This document shows, in pieces, positions 26,623-35,928 of a stretch of DNA of 64,000 bases. Positions within the stretch are counted from its first letter, which is position 1. Each line of letters starts with the position of its first letter. The notes below the pieces were generated by a model. That model was not told the origin of the DNA. It was given only the letters and a program-made list of their open reading frames with translations, and did not search any database. Origin of the DNA: an uncultured Clostridia bacterium (lineage in GTDB: Bacteria; Bacillota; Clostridia; Oscillospirales; Acutalibacteraceae). The stretch spans positions 1 through 64,000 of the forward strand of contig CANRIZ010000009.1 in assembly GCA_947630835.1 (NCBI GenBank). Direction: 5' to 3'. A program made the translations under genes and the position numbers.

Positions 26623-27558
26623 ATGATTTTTTTAATAATTGCAATCGTTCTTGCGTTGGTTATAGTGGCCGCAAACATTAAGATTGTTCCGCAGTCAAAG
26701 GCCTACGTTGTAGAAAGGCTCGGAGCATATCAGGGCACTTGGGAAACGGGCTTTCACGTTAAAATTCCCTTTATTGAAAGGGTTGCGAGAATAGTCTCCC
26801 TGAAAGAGCAGGTAGTTGACTTTGCGCCGCAGCCCGTAATCACAAAGGATAACGTTACCATGCAGATAGACACGGTCGTTTTCTTCCAGATAACCGACCC
26901 CAAGCTCTATACCTACGGCGTTGAAAATCCGATTTCGGCTATCGAAAATCTCTCCGCTACCACTCTTCGTAATATTATAGGCGAGCTTGAGCTTGACTCT
27001 ACCCTTACGTCGAGGGATACAATCAATGCAAAAATCAGGGTAATTCTTGATGAAGCGACCGACCCGTGGGGCATTAAGGTAAACCGTGTTGAGCTTAAAA
27101 ACATTATTCCTCCCCGCGAAATTCAGGACGCTATGGAAAAGCAGATGAAAGCCGAACGCCAGCGCCGTGAGTCAATTCTTACCGCAGAGGGCGAAAAGGC
27201 GAGTAAGATACTTGTTGCCGAAGGACATAAGGAATCGCAAATCCTTAACGCAGAGGCGGAAAAACAGGCTGCCATACTCCGCGCCGAGGCGGTTAAGGAG
27301 GCAAAAATCCGTGAAGCCGAGGGCGAGGCGGAAGCGATACTTGCGGTTGGCAGGGCGAACGCCAAGGCTATCGAGCTTATTAACCAGGCAAATCCCGGCA
27401 AGGCGGTTCTTACAATCAAGGGTCTTGAAGCCTTTGAAAAGGCCGCCGACGGCAAGGCTACAAAGATTATTATACCCTCAGAAATACAGGGCTTGGCGGG
27501 TCTTGCCGCAAGCGTAAAAGAGCTTGTAACGGACAAAAAGGACGCTGAAGGCGAATAA
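26623..27558 (+). CDS. SPFH/band-7 (stomatin-like) membrane protein
   Basis: A 311-residue protein with one N-terminal membrane anchor (IFLIIAIVLALVIVAANI) followed by the SPFH domain (VPQSKAYVVERLGAYQGTW; DNVTMQIDTVVFFQITDP) and an Ala/Glu-rich coiled coil (about residues 185-250). Known relatives are YbbK/QmcA and stomatins, which oligomerise at the membrane and often pair with NfeD proteins. No catalytic activity is expected. Confidence 0.93.
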   Translation: MIFLIIAIVLALVIVAANIKIVPQSKAYVVERLGAYQGTWETGFHVKIPFIERVARIVSLKEQVVDFAPQPVITKDNVTMQIDTVVFFQITDPKLYTYGVENPISAIENLSATTLRNIIGELELDSTLTSRDTINAKIRVILDEATDPWGIKVNRVELKNIIPPREIQDAMEKQMKAERQRRESILTAEGEKASKILVAEGHKESQILNAEAEKQAAILRAEAVKEAKIREAEGEAEAILAVGRANAKAIELINQANPGKAVLTIKGLEAFEKAADGKATKIIIPSEIQGLAGLAASVKELVTDKKDAEGE

Positions 27559-27579
27559 AACCCATAGTTTAATGCGAAA

Positions 27580-27612
27580 AACGGACAGTTTAAAAGGCTG
27601 TCCGCTTTTTTG
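27580..27612 (+). terminator. terminator after the band-7 gene
   Basis: CGGACAG (27582-27588) pairs with CTGTCCG (27598-27604), followed by CTTTTTTTG. Confidence 0.8.
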
Positions 27613-27630
27613 TTAAATATTGATAATTAT

Positions 27631-27659
27631 TTGACAATTTTTTTCAACAGTGATAAACT
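27631..27659 (+). promoter_or_regulatory. candidate promoter of the DUF2974 gene
   Basis: Perfect TTGACA (27631-27636), 17-base spacer, TAAACT (27654-27659). Confidence 0.5.
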
Positions 27660-27691
27660 TATTTATTATAAATTATAAGGGGGAGTTCGGT

Positions 27692-28855
27692 GTGGCAACA
27701 TCCATTGATTTTATTAAAAAGTACGGCGACAAAACATTTGACGAAGTACCTTTTTGCGATGTGGATAATTTAGCCTTGTGCGAAATATTTTATATGCCGT
27801 TTGAGAAAGTCATAAACGACAATTTCAACAAAGAGCCCATACCTTTTGCCGAGGCGTGCAACAGGATTTTTGCTTATAACGGATATAAGCATGTGGGGCC
27901 CGGCATTATGCTTTTTAAGAAAATCAGCGTTAAAATGATGGCAATGGCAAGCTGCAAAAGATACAGGGATTTAAAAGTCGTCGCCTGTCAAAGCGCTTAT
28001 GCTACGGAACCCGCGCTTCAATTTGCGGCGGTAACCCTTATTTTGCCCGACGATACTTTGGTTATAATTTTCAGAGGAACCGACGATACCCTTGCCGGCT
28101 GGAAAGAGGATTTTGATATATATCTCAGAAAGGGTATACCGTCTCAAAAGCTCGGGGTTAACTATGTTAACAATATATCAAAGAGGTTTGACGGCCCGCT
28201 GATTATATGCGGCCATTCAAAGGGAGGGCACGTTTCGCTTTACAGCGCTCTGCATTGCTCCCGGGAGGCGAGAAGCAGGATTAAAACCGTTTACAATAAC
28301 GACGGACCGGGGTTTGAAAACTTTAATTTCATAAAGTCGAAAGAGTATAAGGAAATCTTACCCAAATACAAGCATTTCATACCGAGCAACTCGTTTATAG
28401 GTATGATTTTGGCTCACGACGACGATTACAAGATTGTTAAAAACAAGAAGTTCTGGGGTATGCTTCAGCACGACGCTTCCACCTGGAAGGTAAAGGGTAC
28501 GGAGTTTGTTACAAAATCCGACACTTTTGCTCTTTCAAAAATTGCCGACCTCAGCTTGATGGAAATACTGCTTACGGTTAACGACGACGAAAGCGCGGCG
28601 TTCGACAGGGTAATGACCGCGGTCGTCAACGGTACGGGGCAGGTTAATCTGACTAATTTTGCAAGAAATATTGTTTCTTCTGTCAGGGGCGCAAGACGCG
28701 CTTGGAAAAATATTGACGAGAGTACAAAAACGGAATTTCACGATACCTTTGCAGGCTCGTCCAAGGTCATATCCGACGCAATTAAAACTGTCGTTAAGGA
28801 CGGTTATATGGATATTGACGGCAAAATTCAGCAAATTGAAGCGGCAAATTCATAA
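27692..28855 (+). CDS. DUF2974 (Mbeg1-like) lipase-fold protein
   Basis: A 387-residue cytoplasmic alpha/beta hydrolase of the DUF2974 family. The nucleophile elbow is CGHSKGGHV (Ser of G-H-S-K-G), preceded by LVIIFRGTDDTLAGWKEDF, the oxyanion-side segment typical of class 3 lipase-like proteins. A late YNNDGPGF segment is also family-specific. The substrate is unknown. The GTG at 27692 is chosen because AAGGGGGAG lies 7 bases upstream; no signal peptide is present. Confidence 0.82.
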   Translation: MATSIDFIKKYGDKTFDEVPFCDVDNLALCEIFYMPFEKVINDNFNKEPIPFAEACNRIFAYNGYKHVGPGIMLFKKISVKMMAMASCKRYRDLKVVACQSAYATEPALQFAAVTLILPDDTLVIIFRGTDDTLAGWKEDFDIYLRKGIPSQKLGVNYVNNISKRFDGPLIICGHSKGGHVSLYSALHCSREARSRIKTVYNNDGPGFENFNFIKSKEYKEILPKYKHFIPSNSFIGMILAHDDDYKIVKNKKFWGMLQHDASTWKVKGTEFVTKSDTFALSKIADLSLMEILLTVNDDESAAFDRVMTAVVNGTGQVNLTNFARNIVSSVRGARRAWKNIDESTKTEFHDTFAGSSKVISDAIKTVVKDGYMDIDGKIQQIEAANS

Positions 28856-28948
28856 CGCAGAGGAAATCGCGGCGGAAGTTGAATTTTCTGCCGCTTTTTC
28901 ATATTCAATCGGTTCTTGGCTATTTTATAACTTTTTCTTAAAAAGCTA

Positions 28949-28977
28949 TTGACAAACAGCGATTAAATATTCATAAT
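28949..28977 (+). promoter_or_regulatory. promoter of the M-box/mgtE transcript
   Basis: Perfect TTGACA (28949-28954), 17-base spacer and CATAAT (28972-28977), just before the M-box RNA. Confidence 0.7.
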
Positions 28978-28994
28978 ATAATTATAAATTAATA

Positions 28995-29150
28995 TCGGTA
29001 GGTAAGGCTCCCATTGGGATACGGGCTGCTGCCGCGAAAAGTGGAGACACTGTAAGCAGGTCAGCAGTTTACATCGAAAAAACAAGGTGTAAACTAACGC
29101 AGTTTCATCGCCCATTGAAGCTAAAGCTTGAACGAAATAACATGCGTTTG
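28995..29150 (+). promoter_or_regulatory. M-box (ykoK) magnesium riboswitch
   Basis: The leader carries the conserved M-box string GGTAGGTAAGGCTCCCAT (28997-29014), then GGGATACGGGCTGCTGCC, the later GGTCAGCAG and ACATCGAAAAAACAAGGTGT segments, and AAGCTAAAGC. With Mg2+ bound, these riboswitches favour terminator formation. The MgtE gene follows, as expected. The 3' limit is approximate. Confidence 0.92.
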
Positions 29151-29153
29151 TTT

Positions 29154-29189
29154 CTCATACCGTGTTCTTTCGCCGGTATGAGTTTTTTA
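29154..29189 (+). terminator. M-box regulated terminator
   Basis: CTCATACC (29154-29161) pairs with GGTATGAG (29175-29182), followed by TTTTTT. Confidence 0.85.
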
Positions 29190-29226
29190 CTGCAATTTAA
29201 GAATAATTTTATGTGAGGTGAAAACA

Positions 29227-29316
29227 ATGGACGCAGGAGGCGTGATAAGTACAGAACCGCGAAGTTGCCGCTTTAAACAATGCGCTTGCCGTTGCGCCGT
29301 TGTTTTCTGCTTATAG
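29227..29316 (+). CDS. possible 29-residue leader peptide between M-box and mgtE
   Basis: A short frame begins at ATG 29227, 7 bases after a GAGGTG ribosome site (29214-29219), and ends at TAG 29314. It encodes a small Cys-rich peptide whose second half contains CRFKQCACRCAVVFC. It lies after the riboswitch terminator and 58 bases before the mgtE start, so it would be made only on read-through transcripts. I do not recognise a family. The good ribosome site is the main support; it could be chance. Confidence 0.4.
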   Translation: MDAGGVISTEPRSCRFKQCACRCAVVFCL

Positions 29317-29374
29317 GTTTTGTGCTTTGTTTCCTACGATTAAATCGTTATAATCAAGATTGGAGGGAAACAAG

Positions 29375-30709
29375 GTGTATGATGAAATCCTTGAACTGCT
29401 CGGTAAAAAGAATTACCGGGAATTAAAAGAGCTGCTTTCTCAGATGAACGAGGCGGATATAGCCGCTATTCTCGAGGAGGTTCCCGAGGAAGCGTTGCCC
29501 TTGCTTTACAGGCTGTTGCCTAAGGAGCTTGCGTCGGAGGTATTTGTCAATATGGAGTCCGACGCACAGGAAATATTAATCAGAGCTTTCAGCGATACCG
29601 AGCTTAGAGAGGTTATCGACGAGCTTTATGTTGACGACGCGGTTGACCTTATTGAGGAGATGCCCGCTACCGTCGTAAAAAGAATACTTATGCACACGGA
29701 CCCCGAGGTCAGAAAAAGTATAAACGATATACTTAAATACCCCGAGGATTCCGCCGGAAGCTTAATGACAATCGAATACGTTGACCTTAAAAAATATATG
29801 ACGGTTGACGACGCATTTACAAGAATAAGGCGTACCGGCGTTGATAAGGAAACAATTTACGTCTGTTACGTTACGGACGAAAACCGCAAGCTTTTGGGCT
29901 TGGTTACGGTAAAGGATTTGCTTTTATCCGACAAGAGTAAAAAAATGTTTGAAATTATGGAAACCAACGTAATTTCGGTAAATACCCTTGAGGATAAAGA
30001 GATTGTTGCCGAAAAATTCCAAAAGTACGATATGCTTGCAATTCCCGTCGTTGACCAGGAGGACAGGCTTGTCGGTATCGTTACGTTCGACGACGCTATG
30101 GACGTTTTGCAGGAGGAAAACACCGAGGATATCGAAAAGATGGCGGCCATTACTCCCACGGACAAGCCGTATTTGAGAATGAGCGTCTTCGACACCTGGA
30201 AAAAGCGTATTCCCTGGCTTCTTTTGCTTATGGTTTCCGCTACGTTTACGGGCAGAATTATCACTCATTTTGAAAAGGCTCTGCAAGCTCAAATTGTGCT
30301 TACTTCTTTTATTCCGATGCTAATGGATACGGGCGGCAACTGCGGCGGTCAGTCCTCCGTAACAATTATCAGAGGTCTTTCGCTCGGCGATATTGATTAC
30401 AAGGATATTTTCAGGGTAATATGGAAGGAATTTCGGGTCGCTTTGATGTGCGGCATAACTCTTGCGGTCGCCAATTTCGCTAAGCTTATGATATTCGATA
30501 AGGTCGGGCTGCTTGTTTCCGCCACGGTTTGCCTTACTATGGTGCTTACAATAGTTTTTGCAAAGCTTGTCGGCTCAACTCTTCCCATCTTTGCAAAAAG
30601 GATAGGCTTTGACCCCGCCGTAATGGCAAGCCCGTTTATCACAACGATAGTTGACGCGATATCTTTGCTTGTCTACTTCCGGGTTGCCGGAATTATTCTG
30701 GGAATATAA
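29375..30709 (+). CDS. mgtE: magnesium transporter MgtE
   Basis: A 444-residue Mg2+ channel. The cytosolic N domain (MgtE_N, about residues 15-120; many acidic residues such as YVDDAVDLIEEMP), two CBS domains (about 125-245, with LGLVTVKDLL and LVGIVTFDDAMDVL) and five C-terminal membrane helices follow in order; the pore signature TGGNCGGQSS is intact. The GTG at 29375 follows TGGAGGG at good spacing; TTG 29360 is an alternative. Controlled by the upstream M-box. Confidence 0.95.
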   Translation: MYDEILELLGKKNYRELKELLSQMNEADIAAILEEVPEEALPLLYRLLPKELASEVFVNMESDAQEILIRAFSDTELREVIDELYVDDAVDLIEEMPATVVKRILMHTDPEVRKSINDILKYPEDSAGSLMTIEYVDLKKYMTVDDAFTRIRRTGVDKETIYVCYVTDENRKLLGLVTVKDLLLSDKSKKMFEIMETNVISVNTLEDKEIVAEKFQKYDMLAIPVVDQEDRLVGIVTFDDAMDVLQEENTEDIEKMAAITPTDKPYLRMSVFDTWKKRIPWLLLLMVSATFTGRIITHFEKALQAQIVLTSFIPMLMDTGGNCGGQSSVTIIRGLSLGDIDYKDIFRVIWKEFRVALMCGITLAVANFAKLMIFDKVGLLVSATVCLTMVLTIVFAKLVGSTLPIFAKRIGFDPAVMASPFITTIVDAISLLVYFRVAGIILGI

Positions 30710-30772
30710 AAATAATATAATATGAATATACGGCGGTTGCCGTTAGTATAAGTGTTAAAGAGGGAAACGGAT

Positions 30773-31732
30773 ATGGAGCAAAAATTTAAAACCGTAAAAT
30801 TAACTAAGAGCAACACAAAAAGGTTAATTTTCATTTTGTCTTTGGCGGCGGTTATTTTACTGTCGGTCGTCTGCTTTGCTTTGACTAAGAAAGCGCCCGC
30901 CAAAAAAGTTACTTCCGATTTAACTCAAACGCAGTCGGTTACTCAAACTCAAAGCGTTACCCAAACAAGCTCGCAGACTGCCGCTCAAACGACCGCTGCC
31001 GAAAACAGCGGCACAACTCTTGCCGCCGAACCGCTTTCTTCGGAGGAAGCGATGCGCCATCAGGTTACTACCACGGCCGCAAGCGGCAATACCGTAAAGG
31101 ATAAAGAAAAAACCATTTATCTTACTTTTGACGACGGCCCTTCGATAAACACACCCAAAATTTTGGATATACTTGATAAATACGACGTAAAAGCGACATT
31201 TTTTGTTATAAACTCGGGCTATAATAAATATATGAAGGATATTGTTGACAGGGGACACACCATAGCGCTTCATTCATACACGCACGATTACAAAAAAATA
31301 TATTCTTCGGAGGACGCATATTACAGCGATTTGCAGGCGATTTCCGATACCGTGTTCAACGAAACCGGCGTTAGAACCAAGTTTATCAGATTTCCGGGCG
31401 GCGGGAGCAATACAATTAGCCGAAATTACTGTAACGGGATTATGTCAAAGGTTACAAAAGGCGTTGAGGAAAAAGGATACACCTATTTTGATTGGAACGT
31501 TTCTTCGGGCGACGCCGACGGCAACAATGTACCCGTTCAAGAGCTTATAGAACAGTGCAATAAGGTGCCCAAATACAGCAACACCATTGTTGTTTTAATG
31601 CACGATACCAAGGCGAAAAGCACAACTGTTGACGCTTTGCCCAAAATTATTGAAAATTACAAAGCGTTGGGTTATAAATTCAGCGCAATTAATGAAAACA
31701 CCCCTCCGGTTCACCATAAGGTAAACAATTGA
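30773..31732 (+). CDS. membrane-anchored polysaccharide deacetylase (NodB/PgdA type)
   Basis: A 319-residue protein with an N-terminal membrane anchor (about residues 16-40), a Thr/Gln/Ser-rich linker containing repeats of SVTQTQ (about 48-80), and an extracellular NodB domain. Catalytic/metal motifs are YLTFDDGPS (Asp-Asp), HSYTHDYKK (His-x-x-x-His type), RFPGGGSN and the late VLMHDTKAKS. It would deacetylate peptidoglycan N-acetylglucosamine or a related polymer. ATG 30773 is downstream of AGAGGGAAA. Confidence 0.9.
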   Translation: MEQKFKTVKLTKSNTKRLIFILSLAAVILLSVVCFALTKKAPAKKVTSDLTQTQSVTQTQSVTQTSSQTAAQTTAAENSGTTLAAEPLSSEEAMRHQVTTTAASGNTVKDKEKTIYLTFDDGPSINTPKILDILDKYDVKATFFVINSGYNKYMKDIVDRGHTIALHSYTHDYKKIYSSEDAYYSDLQAISDTVFNETGVRTKFIRFPGGGSNTISRNYCNGIMSKVTKGVEEKGYTYFDWNVSSGDADGNNVPVQELIEQCNKVPKYSNTIVVLMHDTKAKSTTVDALPKIIENYKALGYKFSAINENTPPVHHKVNN

Positions 31733-31862
31733 TTTTGTGCATATTACATATTAATGGTATTATATAATTGTCAATTTGCACAAATGTTTGACTTTAAAAA
31801 GTTAATAGTTTGGAATTACCACCGAATTATTAAAAAAACCACCATATCTCGTGTTAAAAATG

Positions 31863-31890
31863 TTGACGAGAACAAGATTTGTGATATAAT
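31863..31890 (+). promoter_or_regulatory. sigma-A-type promoter of the HPr gene
   Basis: TTGACG (31863-31868), 16-base spacer, perfect TATAAT (31885-31890), about 60 bases before the start codon. Confidence 0.65.
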
Positions 31891-31949
31891 ATGTTAACGG
31901 ATAAGCGAAAAGTCTAGCAAATGTATTTTCAGATGTGAGGAGATATAAT

Positions 31950-32216
31950 ATGTTCACAAAAGATGTTCTTGTTCAGAATCAAGTAGGTTTGCATGCTCGT
32001 CCTGCTACTTTCTTTATTCAGAAAGCCAACGAGTTCAAGTCATCAATTTGGGTTGAAAAAGAAGAGAGAAGAGTCAACGCAAAAAGCCTTCTCGGCGTCC
32101 TTTCACTCGGAATTATGGGCGGCACGCAAATTCGTATAATAGCAGGCGGTCCCGATGAGGAACAGGCGGTTGAGGAGCTTGTTAATCTCGTTGATTCCGG
32201 ATTTGCAGAGGAATAA
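31950..32216 (+). CDS. ptsH: HPr phosphocarrier protein
   Basis: An 88-residue HPr. His15 in GLHARPA is the phosphoenolpyruvate-dependent phosphorylation site, and Ser46 in NAKSLLGVLSLG is the regulatory serine phosphorylated by HPr kinase in Firmicutes. It supports PTS sugar uptake or CcpA-dependent catabolite control. No ptsI is adjacent. ATG 31950 follows GTGAGGAG. Confidence 0.93.
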   Translation: MFTKDVLVQNQVGLHARPATFFIQKANEFKSSIWVEKEERRVNAKSLLGVLSLGIMGGTQIRIIAGGPDEEQAVEELVNLVDSGFAEE

Positions 32217-32235
32217 ACACTATAATATACTGAGG

Positions 32236-32265
32236 GACGCATCGAAATTTCGGTGTGTCTTTTTG
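32236..32265 (+). terminator. terminator after the HPr gene
   Basis: GACGCATCG (32236-32244) pairs with CGGTGTGTC (32251-32259) with wobbles, followed by a T-run. Confidence 0.65.
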
Positions 32266-32284
32266 TTTATAGGGAGGAGTTTTT

Positions 32285-34117
32285 TTGAACGGCAAAATCC
32301 CTCAACTCAGAAAAAAGGCAATGAGCCTGCCTTTGCTTCCAGGCGTTTATATTATGAAGGACGCAAAGGACGAAATTATATATATCGGCAAAGCAAAAAA
32401 GCTTAAAAACAGGGTGAGCCAGTATTTCGGCTCGCAAAACCATCACGCGGTAAAGGTTCGTAAAATGGTTGATAACGTAGACCATTTCGATTACATTGTA
32501 ACCGACAGCGAATTTGAAGCGCTCGTTCTTGAATGCAGCCTGATAAAACAGCATATGCCTAAGTACAATATACTTTTAAAGGACGACAAGGGCTACAGCT
32601 ATATAAAAATTACGGGTGATAAATATAAAAAAATCGAAGCCGTTTTGCAAAAGACCGACGACGGTGCTCAATATATAGGCCCTTATACAAGCTCTTATGC
32701 CGTTAAGCAAAGCGTGGATACCGCAAATAAGATTTTTAAGCTGTATCAATGCAATAAGCGTTTTCCCGAGGATATAAGAAAATCAAGACCTTGCCTTAAC
32801 TATTATATTTCACAATGCTGCGGCGTATGTACGGGCAAGGTATCTCAGAGGGAATATGCCGAAAATTTTGACCAAGCTTTGCGTTTTCTGAAGGGCGAAA
32901 CCGAGTCCGTATTAAAAGAACTTAACGAAAAGATGAACGCGGCTTCGGAAAATTTGGAATTTGAAAACGCGGCTAAGTACAGGGATAAAATTAACTCCGT
33001 AAAAAGAATTAAGGATAAGCAAAAGGTCGTATATAAAACCGTAGAGGAACAGGACGTTTTCGCTTCCGCCGAATTTGACGGTACGGTTTGCCTTGTCGTA
33101 TTAAGGTTCAACGACGGCAGACTTTACGACAGCGAGCATTTCTTTTTTGAAAACGGTGAGGATTCCCCGCAGTCACGCAGAGCAAGTTACATTACCTCGT
33201 ATTATTCCATAAGGAACAACATACCCAAACGTGTAACCGTCGACGGTCCTATTGACGACAAAGAGCTTCTGGAGCAATGGCTAAGCGAAAAAAAGGGTAA
33301 AAAAGTTGTCATATTCGAGCCCGAAAGGGGCGAGCAGGTTCAGCTTGTCAAAATGTGCTGTGAGAACGCGCGGGACAAGCTTGCCTTATATAAAAACAAA
33401 AACAGAAAGTCTATGGCGGAGCTTGAGGAGCTGAAAACCCTGCTCAACCTAAAAAGCGCGCCGAATTATATTGAGTCTTACGATATTTCGCATACCGCGG
33501 GAGCCGATTCCGTAGGCGGTATGATAGTCTTTAAGGACGGTAAACCTTATAAAAGAGCATATAAACGCTTTACAATAAAGGGTTTTCAAAACGATGATTA
33601 CGGTTCAATGAACGAGGTTTTGACAAGAAGATTTAACGAGTACGAAAAAAATAAGGATTCGGGCGATGGCTTCGGAAGGCTTCCCGATTTGATTTTGCTT
33701 GACGGCGGCATAGGCCAGGTAAACGCCGTTGCGGACGTTATGAGGCGTTTTCGGCTTGACGTTCCGGTTTTCGGTATGGTCAAGGACGGAAAACACAAAA
33801 CGAGGGCCATTGCTTCAAACGGCGGTGAAATTGCCATTAATTCAAAGCGCGCCGTTTTTACGCTTGTGTCCGAGATACAAAACGAGGTTCACAGATTTTC
33901 AGTTGAATATCATCATAAGAAGCACAGCAAAAACAGCCTTTCAATGTCGCTTACAAAAATTAACGGCGTCGGCGAAAAGAAGGCGAAGGCTTTGTTAAAG
34001 CATTTCAAAACAATCAAGGCGGTAAAGTCTGCTACCAAAGAGGAATTGATGCAGGTAAGCGGAATTACGGAGAATCTTGCGGAGAATATCATCTCGTATT
34101 ACGGAGAGGAAAGCTGA
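32285..34117 (+). CDS. uvrC: excinuclease ABC subunit C
   Basis: Makes both incisions in nucleotide excision repair. In order: GIY-YIG nuclease (GVYIMKDAKDEIIYIGKAKK, residues about 19-90), a UvrBC coiled-coil segment (about 205-240), the RNase H-like C-terminal endonuclease with DISHTAGADSVGGMIVF and LILLDGGIGQV, and tandem helix-hairpin-helix motifs at the end (INGVGEKKAKALLKHF). The start is TTG at 32285, fixed by GGGAGGAG six bases upstream. Normal length (610 residues). Confidence 0.95.
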   Translation: MNGKIPQLRKKAMSLPLLPGVYIMKDAKDEIIYIGKAKKLKNRVSQYFGSQNHHAVKVRKMVDNVDHFDYIVTDSEFEALVLECSLIKQHMPKYNILLKDDKGYSYIKITGDKYKKIEAVLQKTDDGAQYIGPYTSSYAVKQSVDTANKIFKLYQCNKRFPEDIRKSRPCLNYYISQCCGVCTGKVSQREYAENFDQALRFLKGETESVLKELNEKMNAASENLEFENAAKYRDKINSVKRIKDKQKVVYKTVEEQDVFASAEFDGTVCLVVLRFNDGRLYDSEHFFFENGEDSPQSRRASYITSYYSIRNNIPKRVTVDGPIDDKELLEQWLSEKKGKKVVIFEPERGEQVQLVKMCCENARDKLALYKNKNRKSMAELEELKTLLNLKSAPNYIESYDISHTAGADSVGGMIVFKDGKPYKRAYKRFTIKGFQNDDYGSMNEVLTRRFNEYEKNKDSGDGFGRLPDLILLDGGIGQVNAVADVMRRFRLDVPVFGMVKDGKHKTRAIASNGGEIAINSKRAVFTLVSEIQNEVHRFSVEYHHKKHSKNSLSMSLTKINGVGEKKAKALLKHFKTIKAVKSATKEELMQVSGITENLAENIISYYGEES

Positions 34118-34118
34118 T

Positions 34119-34772
34119 ATGAAATACAAAGCTGTTATTTTTGATTTGGACGGAACGCTGCTTGATACGCTTGACGATTTAACCGACAGCGTAAATCGTC
34201 TGCTTGCTTCGCACGGCTGTCCAAAGCGGACAAAAAACGAGGTAAGGTTTTTTGTGGGCAACGGTATTTACAAGCTTGTGGAGAGGGCTTTGCCGAGCGA
34301 TACCGACGTTCAAACCGTCGATAAATGCTATAAAGAGTTTACGCAAATATATAAACTCAATATGATGAATAAAACCAAGCCGTACAACGGTATTACGGAT
34401 TTAATAAGTCTTTTGAAAAGCAAGGGATTAAAGCTTTCCGTTGTCACAAATAAGGCTGATTTTGCTGCCAAAGAGCTTTGTAAATCGCTTTTCGGCGACA
34501 GCTTCGACTTGGTAATAGGAAGCGCGCCGGAGAGGGAAAACAAGCCTTCCGCAGACGGAGTAAATTATATCTTGAATACGCTTAATTTGAATAAATCCGA
34601 CGTTATTTACGTCGGCGACAGCCGTGTTGACGCTTTAACGGCAGAAAACGCGGGCGTCGATTTTACAGCGGTTTTGTGGGGATTTCGTGATATTGACGAT
34701 TTTAAAGAATTTGGGGTTATTAACTTTGCAAACAATGTAAAAGAGCTTGAAAACGTCATTTTAAACGCCTGA
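34119..34772 (+). CDS. HAD hydrolase, phosphoglycolate phosphatase-like
   Basis: A 217-residue class I HAD phosphatase. Motif I is VIFDLDGTLLDTLDDL with the nucleophile Asp, the cap contains FVGNGIYKLVERALP, motif II is SVVTNK, and motif III/IV is KPSADGV...VIYVGDSRVDALTAENAG. Closest in pattern to Gph. It begins 1 base after the uvrC stop, so it is cotranscribed with it; phosphoglycolate arising in DNA repair would fit but is inference. Confidence 0.85.
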   Translation: MKYKAVIFDLDGTLLDTLDDLTDSVNRLLASHGCPKRTKNEVRFFVGNGIYKLVERALPSDTDVQTVDKCYKEFTQIYKLNMMNKTKPYNGITDLISLLKSKGLKLSVVTNKADFAAKELCKSLFGDSFDLVIGSAPERENKPSADGVNYILNTLNLNKSDVIYVGDSRVDALTAENAGVDFTAVLWGFRDIDDFKEFGVINFANNVKELENVILNA

Positions 34773-34878
34773 AAACGCCCGATTTACCGCCTTTAACGCC
34801 CTTATTTTCAAAAAACTATTGACTTTTTACCGTAAAAATAGGAAAATATACTGTAATAATGGTTGGAGCTATTCTAAA

Positions 34879-35418
34879 ATGAGGGTAATCACAGGCACGG
34901 CAAGAGGACGAAAATTAAAGACGCTTGAGGGCGGCGAGGTAATCAGACCTACTACCGACAGGGTAAAGGAAGCTATGTTCAGCATAGTTCAGTTCGAGCT
35001 TCCCGGCGCAAGGGTGCTTGATTTATTCGCAGGCTCCGGTCAGCTCGGAATTGAGGCTTTAAGTCGGGGCGCTCAGAGCGCCGTCTTTGTCGATAACAAC
35101 GCCGAGGCTTTTGAAACGGTTAAAGAAAATCTCAAAACAACGGGTCTTTATAAAAACGCCGAGGTCTTGAACACCGACAGCATAAGCTTTATAAAAAGTT
35201 CAAAGCTTAAATTTGATTTGATAATTATTGACCCTCCGTATAAAAAGGGCGTTTCCCAAGAGGTTCTGCCTTATGCCGCCGAATGTTGTACGGACGGCGC
35301 AACCATAATTTGCGAAACCGATTTTTCGGAGGAGCTGCCCGATGATTTGGGCTCGTTTGTAAAGCATAAGGAATATAAATACTCCAAAACCAAGCTTACA
35401 ACATATAAGCATATCTAA
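34879..35418 (+). CDS. rsmD: 16S rRNA (guanine(966)-N(2))-methyltransferase
   Basis: A 179-residue SAM-dependent methyltransferase. The N-terminal MRVITGTARGRKLKTLEG is typical of RsmD, SAM motif I is VLDLFAGSGQLGIEAL and the catalytic motif is IIDPPYKKG. Followed 12 bases later by coaD, the usual Firmicutes order. GGTTGGAGC precedes ATG 34879. Confidence 0.93.
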   Translation: MRVITGTARGRKLKTLEGGEVIRPTTDRVKEAMFSIVQFELPGARVLDLFAGSGQLGIEALSRGAQSAVFVDNNAEAFETVKENLKTTGLYKNAEVLNTDSISFIKSSKLKFDLIIIDPPYKKGVSQEVLPYAAECCTDGATIICETDFSEELPDDLGSFVKHKEYKYSKTKLTTYKHI

Positions 35419-35430
35419 AAGGGTAAAATT

Positions 35431-35928
35431 ATGAGAACAGTTATTTGTCCCGGCAGCTTTGACCCTGTCACTTTAGGTCATCTTGACATCATAAACAGAA
35501 GCGCAAAAATGTTTGACAAGGTCATAGTCCTTGTTATGATAAATCATTTGAAAAAAGATAATTATTCCTTTACGTCTTCTGAAAGAGTGGCTATGATAAA
35601 GCGTTGCATCAAAAATCTGCCGAATGTTGAGGTCGACACATACGACGGCTTGCTTGCGGATTACGCGAAAAAAGTAGGCGCTATCGCCATTGTTAAGGGC
35701 TTGCGGGCGGTTTCCGATTTTGAATATGAATTTCAGCAGGCGCTTATAAACAAAGAACTTAACGGCGAGGTTGATACGGTTTTTATAACGACAAGAGCGG
35801 AAAACATGTATTTAAGCTCAAGCGTTGTTAAACATATTTGCATGCTTGACGGGGATATCAGCAAATTCGTCCCTGCCGAGATATGCGAGGACATTACAAA
35901 AAGAATTAGTAGAGGTGCAGAAAAATGA
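35431..35928 (+). CDS. coaD: phosphopantetheine adenylyltransferase
   Basis: Transfers AMP to 4'-phosphopantetheine in coenzyme A synthesis. The nucleotidyltransferase motif PGSFDPVTLGHLDII is at the N-terminus and the second motif YLSSSVVKHIC near the C-terminus. 165 residues, typical. The stop overlaps the next start by ATGA. Confidence 0.95.
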   Translation: MRTVICPGSFDPVTLGHLDIINRSAKMFDKVIVLVMINHLKKDNYSFTSSERVAMIKRCIKNLPNVEVDTYDGLLADYAKKVGAIAIVKGLRAVSDFEYEFQQALINKELNGEVDTVFITTRAENMYLSSSVVKHICMLDGDISKFVPAEICEDITKRISRGAEK

